From contig NC_063061.1 in NCBI RefSeq assembly GCF_018812025.1, forward strand, positions 5,197,796 through 5,261,795: a stretch of DNA of 64,000 nt, read 5' to 3'. Shown in pieces: positions 57,497 to 64,000 of this stretch; the stretch's first letter is position 1, and every line of letters starts with the position of its first letter. A model generated the notes under the pieces. It was not told where the DNA came from, searched no databases, and saw only the letters and a list, made by a program, of their open reading frames with translations. Both the position numbers and the translations under genes were made by a program. The stretch is from Megalobrama amblycephala (Eukaryota; Chordata; Actinopteri; Cypriniformes; Xenocyprididae).

Positions 57497-57987
57497 GAGC
57501 GTACGGTCTCGAGTGTTCTCGGGGCCGTGCGCTCTCTTGTCTGCGTGCCTTGTTTCATGTTGGGAGCGTGGCGTTCGGATCCCGGCACTCGTGTCTAGTT
57601 TGGTTTCGGTTTCGTGTCGGGATTCGGACACTCGCGCTCCCAGTCCTGTCTTAATTGTGAGCGCACGGTTTGTGTGTACTTTCACTTGCCGTGCGCTCTT
57701 GTCTCATGTTTTGTGTAGCACGCGGTTTCCACCTGCCGCGTGCTTTCATGTTGTGTTTTTGTCTTGTGTTGTGTTAGCACGCAGTCCGTGTTTCACGGGC
57801 TGCGTGCTCTCATGTTGTCTTGTTTTGTGTGAACACGTGGCTTATGAGTTTTCATAGTCACGTGTTCATGTCTCGTCTTGTGTAAGCACATGGCTTGTGA
57901 TTTGTCTTCATTGGCCATGTGCTTGTGTCTTTGTTTTGTTTGGTGTGAGCACATGGCTTGTCATGTGTTTCTTTGTGCCATGTGCTC
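57497..57987 (+). repeat. Array of eight hairpins in U3
   Basis: Successive inverted repeats (arms): 57497-57506/57525-57534, 57561-57590/57612-57641 (longer, imperfect), 57659-57668/57689-57698, 57717-57725/57736-57744, 57776-57790/57794-57808, 57831-57839/57859-57867, 57884-57894/57914-57924 and 57947-57957/57977-57987. Spacers are T-rich and share 'tcatgt.ttgtgt' motifs. Stem sequences differ between units yet both arms change together. The array is repeated in the other LTR at 60905-61395. Confidence 0.9.
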
Positions 57988-58083
57988 TCATGTCTATTGT
58001 CTTGACCCCGCCCATCTTGTTACCTGATTATTGGTTGATTTGCCCCACCTGTCCTCCCTCGTTACCTGCCTTGTTTGCTCTCC

Positions 58084-58124
58084 TATTTATTCTCCTTGTG
58101 TTTGCAGTCCTGTGCTGGTTCGTT
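58084..58124 (+). promoter_or_regulatory. Element 4 TATA box and predicted transcript start
   Basis: TATTTAT at 58084-58090 lies 30 bases before GCTGGTTCGTT (58114-58124). That spacing fits a transcription start at about 58114. The 11-base segment is complementary to the sequence just after the LTR (58333-58343). Confidence 0.65.
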
Positions 58125-58332
58125 GTCGTAATTCCCTGTCATTGATTGTCGTATTTTCCCTTGTGTGTCAAGTCAAGTCAAGTCAAGTCAAGTCAAGTCA
58201 AGTCAAGTCTTAGTCTTGTCTGTTTTCCCCCACGGGGTTGTTTTTGTTGTGTTTTTGTTTTTATTTTTATTATTAATAAAAAGCCCTTCCTTCCCTGCAC
58301 TTGAGTCCTCGCTCCTTCCTCAAACCTGACAG

Positions 58333-58343
58333 AACGAACCAGC
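58333..58343 (+). promoter_or_regulatory. Element 4 primer-binding site (self-priming type)
   Basis: AACGAACCAGC starts one base after the LTR and is the exact complement of 58114-58124. No TGG tRNA-type site is present. This matches the Tf1/sushi self-priming arrangement, where the transcript's 5' end folds onto the primer site. Confidence 0.65.
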
Positions 58344-58347
58344 CAAC

Positions 58348-60630
58348 ATGAGGACTCAGCGGAAGAAGGGTTTGCACCGTCCACCAACCTCCACTGTCTC
58401 CAGCCCTCTTTTCCAGCGCATGCTCCAATTTAAGATCCTGAGCTCCCTCCGTCAGGAGGGGACTGACCTGAGGGAGTTTGCTGTGGAGTTCAGTGGAGCT
58501 GCAGAGGGCCTGGAGCTCAACGACACAGCACTCAAGGACCTTTTCAATTATGCCCTTGATGTACCCCAGAGCTGGTGGGCGATGAGGGGCCTGGATCATC
58601 TGACTTTTGGGGAGTTCGTGGATTTCCTCGATTGGAATGGGAATCCTCCTGTTACAGATTCCCCAAAGGGGTTCATAGAAGCTGCAGCGCTCCCGTTGGC
58701 GGTGGAAGAAGCTGCAGCTCCCGCAGAGGTGGTTGAGGATGCTGCAGTGTCCTCGGAGGCAGCTATTTCCAAGCCATCACCTCGTTGTCGTAAGCGGAGG
58801 AAGAGAAGGAAGGCTTCCTCTGACTTAGAGCCCGCTGTAGGCCCGGAGGCCTTCCCAGAGCCCGCTGTAGGCCCGGAGGCCTTCCCAGAGCCCGCTGTAG
58901 GCCCGGAGGCCTTCCCAGAGCCCGCTGTAGGCCCGGAGGCCTTCCCAGAGCCCGCTGTAGGCCCGGAGGCCTTCCCAGAGCCCGCTGTAGGCCCGGAGGC
59001 CTTCCCAGAGCCCGCTGTAGGCCCGGAGGCCTTCCCAGAGCCCGCTGTAGGCCCGGAGGCCTTCCCAGAGCCCGCTTCAGGCCCGGAGGCCTTCCCAGAG
59101 GCCGCTGTTGGCCCAGAGACCTTCCCAGAATTCCCTAGTCCAGTGGTCCCAGAGGAAATAGAGCCGCAGGCTCTCCCAGTCAGTCCTGTCATGGCCAAGA
59201 GGGCTGTCTTCGCCTTTTATGTTTTGGCTGTTCTGCGTGCCTGGAGAACGCACTCAATTTCTTTTGACCACGGACCAGTCTGCCAGCCCGAGCCCACTAC
59301 CATCCCTGATACGGCCACGGAGGCCGCCACCGAGCAGCCCGCTGCCATCCCTGATACGGCCACGGAGGCCGCCACCGAGCAGCCCGCTGCCATCCCTGAG
59401 ACGGCCACGGAGGCCGTCACCGAGCTGCCCGCTCTCCCTGATACGGCCACGGAGGCCGTCACCGAGCTGCCCGCTCTCCCTGATACGGCCACGGAGGCCG
59501 TCACCGAGCTGCCCGCTCTCCCTGATACGGCCACGGAGGCCGTCACCGAGCTGCCCGCTCTCCCTGATACGGCCACGGAGGCCGTCACCGAGCTGTCCGC
59601 TCTTCCTGATACGGCCACAGAGGCCGTCACCAAGCTGTCTGCCCTGCCGGCGCCAGTCAAGCCGTCTGCCCTGCCGGCACCATCCAAGTGCCTTGCCCTG
59701 CCGGCGCCACCCGAGCGCCTTGCCCTGCCGGCGCCTCCCCAGCGCCTTGCCCTGCCGGCGCCACCCGAGCGTCTTGCCCTGCCGGCGCCTCCCCAGCGCC
59801 TTGCCCTGCCGGCGCCACACGAGCACCTTGCCCTGCCGGCGCCACACGAGCACCTTGCCCTGCCGGCGCCACTCAAGCCGTCTGCCCTGCCGGCGCCACT
59901 CAAGCCGTCTGCCCTGCCGGCGCCACTCAAGCCGTCTGCCCTGCCGGCACCATCCAAGTGCCTCGCCCTGCCGGCGCCTCCCGAACGCCTTGCCCTGCCG
60001 GCGCCACCCCAGCTGTCTGCCCTGCCGGCGCCTTCCCAGCGCCTTGCCCTGCCGGCGCCACCCGAGCGCCTTGCCCTGCCGGCGCCACTCAAGCCGTCTG
60101 CCCTGCCGGCACCATCCAAGTGCCTCGCCCTGCCGGCGCCTCCCGAACGCCTTGCCCTGCCGGCGCCACCCCAGCTGTCTGCCCTGCCGGCGCCTTCCCA
60201 GCGCCTTGCCCTGCCGGCGCCACACGAGCGCCTTGCCCTGCCGGCGCCACTCAAGCCATCTGCCCTGCCGGCGCCACTCAAGCCGTCTGCTTCGCCCTGG
60301 CCCTCTGCCAGGACCCTGGGCCCGCCGGCGCCTGCCTGGATGGTCCCGCCGGTGCCGCCCTGGTCTGTCCCGCCGGTGCCGCCCTGGTCTGTCCCGCCGG
60401 TGCCGCCCTGGTCTGTCCCGCCGGTGCCGCCCTGGTCTGTCCCGCCGGTGCCGCCCTGGTCTGTCCCGCCCTGGTCTGTCCCGCCGGTGCCGCCCTGGTC
60501 TGTCCCGCCGGTCCCGCCCTGGTCTGTCCCTCCGGCTCCTCCCTGGCCCTCAGCTGGGACCCCAGACCTGCCTGAGCCTCCCTGGCTCAACCCTCCCGTC
60601 CCTCCCTTGTTTCTTTTAAAGACATTTTGA
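58348..60630 (+). CDS. Gag-like repeat-rich protein of element 4
   Basis: 760 residues, starting 17 bases after the LTR. Residues 1-110 look like a small Gag or capsid-type helical domain (SSPLFQRMLQFKILSSLRQE, DLREFAVEFSGAAEGLELND, FGEFVDFLDW). Next are an Ala/Glu-rich stretch, a basic patch RKRRKRRK (about 149-156), ten 10-residue repeats (EPAVGPEAFP, 162-261) and a hydrophobic segment (VFAFYVLAVL, about 284-293). These are followed by eight 14-15 residue repeats (TATEAVTELPALPD), about 24 nine-residue repeats (LPAPPERLA) and VPPVPPWS repeats. No zinc knuckle or enzyme domain is seen. It may form particles using enzymes from a related autonomous element. The repeats are recent by their near identity. 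Confidence 0.8.
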   Translation: MRTQRKKGLHRPPTSTVSSPLFQRMLQFKILSSLRQEGTDLREFAVEFSGAAEGLELNDTALKDLFNYALDVPQSWWAMRGLDHLTFGEFVDFLDWNGNPPVTDSPKGFIEAAALPLAVEEAAAPAEVVEDAAVSSEAAISKPSPRCRKRRKRRKASSDLEPAVGPEAFPEPAVGPEAFPEPAVGPEAFPEPAVGPEAFPEPAVGPEAFPEPAVGPEAFPEPAVGPEAFPEPAVGPEAFPEPASGPEAFPEAAVGPETFPEFPSPVVPEEIEPQALPVSPVMAKRAVFAFYVLAVLRAWRTHSISFDHGPVCQPEPTTIPDTATEAATEQPAAIPDTATEAATEQPAAIPETATEAVTELPALPDTATEAVTELPALPDTATEAVTELPALPDTATEAVTELPALPDTATEAVTELSALPDTATEAVTKLSALPAPVKPSALPAPSKCLALPAPPERLALPAPPQRLALPAPPERLALPAPPQRLALPAPHEHLALPAPHEHLALPAPLKPSALPAPLKPSALPAPLKPSALPAPSKCLALPAPPERLALPAPPQLSALPAPSQRLALPAPPERLALPAPLKPSALPAPSKCLALPAPPERLALPAPPQLSALPAPSQRLALPAPHERLALPAPLKPSALPAPLKPSASPWPSARTLGPPAPAWMVPPVPPWSVPPVPPWSVPPVPPWSVPPVPPWSVPPVPPWSVPPWSVPPVPPWSVPPVPPWSVPPAPPWPSAGTPDLPEPPWLNPPVPPLFLLKTF
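58831..59130 (+). repeat. 30-bp tandem repeat, ten units
   Basis: Eight identical units (cccgctgtaggcccggaggc...), one with two changes, and one more diverged. Coding in frame for EPAVGPEAFP. Confidence 0.97.
59300..60540 (+). repeat. Coding minisatellites (42/45, 27 and 24 bp units)
   Basis: Three successive arrays: 42- or 45-bp units to about 59640, 27-bp units (ctgccggcgcca...) to about 60290, and 24-bp units (ccgccggtgccgccctggtc) to about 60540. All unit lengths are multiples of three, so expansion keeps the frame. This also keeps several other frames open on both strands. Confidence 0.95.
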
Positions 60631-60781
60631 TCCTGTTGTTTTGTTTTGCTGGCTGACTTGGCTCCCCTCCCTCCCTCCCCTCTTTGTCTTTGAGTATTGA
60701 TGTTCTGTTGTGTTGCCGGTGTGTTTTGTCTTGTGTTGTCGTGTATGTTGGTCTTGCTTTGTCATGTCTTGTGTCCCTCGT

Positions 60782-60818
60782 AAGGGACGCCAGGTGGCGT
60801 CCCTTTAGAGGGGGGTAG
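60782..60818 (+). promoter_or_regulatory. Element 4 3' hairpin and polypurine tract
   Basis: Perfect 10-bp stem aagggacgcc/ggcgtccctt with loop aggt (60782-60805), then agaggggggtag directly before the 3' LTR. The purine run is the likely plus-strand primer. Confidence 0.85.
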
Positions 60819-61739
60819 TGTCAGGGTTCTGTCACTTCGGTCTAGTTAATTTCTTGGTTTTGTGACAGAGCTCTGACACTCCCGTTCTTGTCGTGTTTTT
60901 GTGTGAGCGTACGGTCTCGAGTGTTCTCGGGGCCGTGCGCTCTCTTGTCTGCGTGCCTTGTTTCATGTTGGGAGCGTGGCGTTCGGATCCCGGCACTCGT
61001 GTCTAGTTTGGTTTCGGTTTCGTGTCGGGATTCGGACACTCGCGCTCCCAGTCCTGTCTTAATTGTGAGCGCACGGTTTGTGTGTACTTTCACTTGCCGT
61101 GCGCTCTTGTCTCATGTTTTGTGTAGCACGCGGTTTCCACCTGCCGCGTGCTTTCATGTTGTGTTTTTGTCTTGTGTTGTGTTAGCACGCAGTCCGTGTT
61201 TCACGGGCTGCGTGCTCTCATGTTGTCTTGTTTTGTGTGAACACGTGGCTTATGAGTTTTCATAGTCACGTGTTCATGTCTCGTCTTGTGTAAGCACATG
61301 GCTTGTGATTTGTCTTCATTGGCCATGTGCTTGTGTCTTTGTTTTGTTTGGTGTGAGCACATGGCTTGTCATGTGTTTCTTTGTGCCATGTGCTCTCATG
61401 TCTATTGTCTTGACCCCGCCCATCTTGTTACCTGATTATTGGTTGATTTGCCCCACCTGTCCTCCCTCGTTACCTGCCTTGTTTGCTCTCCTATTTATTC
61501 TCCTTGTGTTTGCAGTCCTGTGCTGGTTCGTTGTCGTAATTCCCTGTCATTGATTGTCGTATTTTCCCTTGTGTGTCAAGTCAAGTCAAGTCAAGTCAAG
61601 TCAAGTCAAGTCAAGTCTTAGTCTTGTCTGTTTTCCCCCACGGGGTTGTTTTTGTTGTGTTTTTGTTTTTATTTTTATTATTAATAAAAAGCCCTTCCTT
61701 CCCTGCACTTGAGTCCTCGCTCCTTCCTCAAACCTGACA
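60819..61739 (+). repeat. Element 4 3' LTR
   Basis: 921 bp and apparently identical to 57411-58331, offset by 3,408 bases. Same hairpins, TATA box and (tcaag)8 tract. Confidence 0.95.
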
Positions 61740-62828
61740 CTATGTACAAGAATAGAAGTAGAGAAGGAAAGAGAGAAGGCAAGTAGCAAACTCACAACCA
61801 GTCCTAAGCCAGCACGGAAATCAGTTTCATCATCTAAGATTGAGAAACGGCAGTATACTTGCATTGGTTGCGTGTGTCGAATTTCAGGTTAGCGCTGGTG
61901 CAGTTCGTTGGCTTCCTCCGTTCAGCGGGAAGGTTTGAACTGAGGACGAGAGTGAGTTTCGCTGGAAGATGGCGATCCCGAAGCTGAGCGCGGTGGCAGC
62001 GCGTGGTCACCGGAGAGGTCCGGGAAAAACGTGCACGAGATGCTCGTGAGACAATCGGGAGAGAACACACAAGAAATTGTGCGTCTTTGCTTTTATGACA
62101 GATAAGCCGACACACCTCCTTGAGGTGGGGTAGCCAAAAACATGGGTGCAAAGTTGGCGGGAAAGCTTTCCCTTTGTTTTTGTCTTGCAAACTCATTTGC
62201 ATGATTTACAAGGTTGGATTAGTGTTCATTTTCCTTCGAAGTACTATTAAAAATAGTACAATGCATTTGTCAGCAGTGTGACATACATTATGGAATAAAT
62301 CAGATGAACAGCTTTCAAAAGAATCTAGACTTGACATATAAACGAAACATGTAGAAGAAGTTATGGTTTACAGACAAAATTACATTAATAGGAATGAAAC
62401 TAGAATGGCTACAGTCATTTAAACTCTAAAATCTAAACACTAGGAAGCATATATGCACTTAAAATATAGCGGGTACACTTTGGCACAGTCATATCTTGAG
62501 AATAACTGTACATACCATCTCTAGGCATGTTTGTATATGTGTGTGTGTCTGTGTGTGTGTGGGGTGTGTGTGTGGAATTTGTCTGGTCAGTCTCTGGCGC
62601 TGAGTTTCTTGCCCACAACCGGGGGTTGATCCTTTGATGTTCCAAAAGCTAGGAAATTGGGTCCACTGTCTTACCTCGCCCAGGCCACAAAGATGTCAAA
62701 TGGGCTCATCTTTGCAGACTGGTCGGAGCCGACTTAGTGATTAACGAACACAGTTCATCAGGTTAAAAGCATTCTGAAAACTCCAAAGTTTATTGATTGT
62801 CCTGATACATGTGCATATGCTACATAAG

Positions 62829-63483
62829 GAAAGACAATAAGATGTTCATTAGAAACCATTTGAGAACTTCTGAAGTATTTTTCAAGAACTGCAATCAACA
62901 TTCTTACAAACTTCTCGAAATTTATCTTAAATATTTTAACTTCTTTCTTAAGTATATTTTTGTGAATCTGTCCTCTGATTCCTCTTTAGTTTCATGTGGA
63001 ACTAGTTTGTGTTTGTGAGGTAGAGAAAAATAGTACAGGTGTTTCTGACCCTCAACAGATCATTATCCCCAGTATATTTATAGACAGGTGTAGGGTTAGG
63101 TGTGATGTGGGGTTAGGATTAGACAGTCTGGTTTAGTGTCCTCAGCGAGAATGATAATAATTTAAGAGAGTCCAAATACAGCACAACACATCAACGCTCC
63201 TGCAGTGGATAAAGGTATATTAAAGGATTAGTTCACTTTCAAATGAAAATTAGCCCAAGCTTTACTCTCCCTCAAGCCATCCTAGGTGTATATGACTCTC
63301 TTCTTTCTGATGAACACAATCAGAGTTGTATTAATAAATATCCTGATGCATCTGAGCTTTATAATGTCAGTGAACAGGGTCACGAGTATGAGCTGAAGAA
63401 AGTGTTTTTCATTCATCCATCATAAACATACTCCACACGGCTCCAGAGGGTTAATAAAGGCCTTCTGAAGCGAAGCGATGGGT
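62829..63483. other. No gene seen
   Basis: Mixed AT-rich sequence. 63220-63400 starts with 'aaaggattagttcactttca', typical of dispersed fish repeats. No coding frame is supported. Confidence 0.4.
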
Positions 63484-63511
63484 TTGTGTAAAAAAAAACA
63501 AAAAACATATT

Positions 63512-63724
63512 TAACAAGTTATGAAGTAAAATATGTAGCTTCCACCTTTTATATTCTACTTATGAAACTGCCGTTGCGTCAGTTAAGCTTTTTCCGTAAG
63601 TTAAATAGGGAAGGTTATTGGATTTAAGCTTTTAGAGCTGCGAGAGTTTTACACTTTCTTCATAACTTGAATATGGAAGGCGGTCTGGTGGAAGCTAAAT
63701 ATTTTACTTCATAACTTGTTAAAT
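63512..63724. repeat. Inverted repeat (about 35-bp arms)
   Basis: 'aagttatgaagtaaaatat' followed by 'gtagcttccacc' at 63518-63549 reappears inverted at 63689-63720 (ggtggaagctaaatattttac ...). Probably a small MITE. 63725-64000 shows nothing recognisable. Confidence 0.7.
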
Positions 63725-64000
63725 ATGGATATTTTATGGTGAAAACATCCTACATCTGAGGCAGGAGATCTAGAAAATGATTTATGGGGTGGTATAAGGA
63801 CTGTGAGGGGTGGAAACACCAAAGCAAACAAGCATTCAGTCATCTATACTTAATCTATACTATATCATCTATACAATAAATACAAAATATAGCTGTAAGT
63901 GGCAATCATCAGGGTCCAGCATAGACCATTATCACAGACTGTGAAATCGTAAATCTTGCAACTTTTTATATATTTTCTTTCTCTTTTTTTGTATGTATAA

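Larger units (their letters stand above)
57411..58331 (+). repeat. Element 4 5' LTR
   Basis: 921 bp, tgtcagggttctg ... aacctgaca. U3 (to about 58113) contains the hairpin array. R starts near 58114, and AATAAA at 58275-58280 marks the 3' processing region. A (tcaag)8 tract lies at 58168-58207. The small open frames in it are not genes. Confidence 0.95.
57411..61739 (+). mobile_element. Gag-only LTR retrotransposon (element 4)
   Basis: 4,329 bp, flanked by ctatg (57406-57410, 61740-61744). Two 921-bp LTRs look identical. The interior encodes one 760-residue Gag-like protein and no protease, RT or integrase, so it is non-autonomous. It has TATA, polyadenylation, primer and purine-tract signals in their expected places. 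It is the youngest insertion in the window. Confidence 0.93.
47057..62824 (-). mobile_element. Large LTR retroelement with env-like frame (element 3)
   Basis: Bounded by the 4-bp duplication taag (47053-47056, 62825-62828). LTRs are 1,508 bp (left) and 1,506 bp (right, after excluding the element 4 insertion), with about two differences between them. On the minus strand: LTR, primer site, 3-kb leader, gag-like, pol-like and env-like frames in an overlapping series, purine tract, LTR. It belongs to endogenous retroelements by layout. The catalytic RT palm and integrase core are missing, so it would depend on another element. Confidence 0.9.
56985..62824 (-). repeat. Element 3 5' LTR, split by element 4
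   Basis: LTR parts 56985-57410 and 61745-62824, interrupted at ctatg by element 4. Without the insertion and one target copy it is 1,506 bp and almost identical to 47057-48564. Confidence 0.95.

Noticed and set aside
57480..58145. Open frames of 125 and 82 residues inside the element 4 LTRs
   Set aside because: They are identical in both LTRs only because the LTRs are copies, and they lie over the hairpin array and promoter; composition is not protein-like.
58168..58207. (tcaag)8 tract as a telomere-like or regulatory repeat
   Set aside because: A short pentamer microsatellite present in both LTRs; no sign of function beyond being in the transcribed part.
58831..59130. CRISPR-like array of 30-bp repeats
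   Set aside because: The units are directly joined without spacers and lie in frame in a eukaryotic retroelement gene.
59217..60590. Minus-strand open frames of 457 and 323 residues and other plus frames opposite the element 4 gene
   Set aside because: They are Gly/Arg/Ala repeats produced by GC-rich minisatellites whose units are multiples of three. Five frames are open at once, and only the frame starting just after the LTR has a non-repetitive Gag-like start.

Overview
The window looks like teleost fish nuclear DNA, most likely from a cyprinid. This is inferred from a FISNA-NACHT immune receptor gene with fish-type exons, fish-type Ty3/Gypsy elements, a Tc1-like transposon and dense interspersed repeats with AT-rich spacers. 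There is no bacterial gene organisation. Apart from one host receptor gene, nearly everything recognisable is transposon-derived.

Layout. 1-686 resembles the downstream flank of a neighbouring receptor copy, because it matches 34078-34230 plus 45507-46107. 690-2101 is a truncated hAT transposon. 4916-8630 is a decayed minus-strand Ty3/Gypsy element (element 1; 5-bp target duplication). 8763-10636 is a decayed spliced cysteine-rich gene. 12356-32968 is a plus-strand NLR gene. Its exons join in phase into one 1,022-residue frame: CARD, short linker, FISNA-NACHT, two unusual three-exon C-terminal modules, and two closing exons. Intron 1 is about 11.7 kb and full of MITE-like elements. Intron 3 holds a Tc1-like DD36E transposon with its own MITE insertion.

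34233-45506 is a composite insertion into the receptor's 3' flank. It carries Ty3/Gypsy element 2 (34793-42982), which itself contains an inverted solo LTR, a hAT MITE and an internal duplication of pol. 47057-62824 is a large minus-strand LTR element (element 3) with nearly identical 1.5-kb LTRs. It has three long overlapping open frames (gag, a pol lacking its catalytic cores, and an envelope-like frame). Its right LTR is split by a plus-strand LTR retrotransposon of 4,329 bp (element 4; 57411-61739) that encodes only a Gag-like, repeat-rich protein.

How the parts relate. The NLR is a predicted cytosolic immune sensor, and the flanking duplication suggests a tandem receptor cluster. The retroelements give a relative history. 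Element 2 is oldest of the three (roughly 1.5% LTR differences by eye), element 3 is younger (about two differences), and element 4 is youngest (LTRs of equal length that look identical).

The most unusual signal is in element 4. Its U3 region holds eight successive hairpins whose stems differ between units but stay complementary. It also has a TATA box, a start-site segment and a primer-binding site arranged as expected for self-primed reverse transcription.
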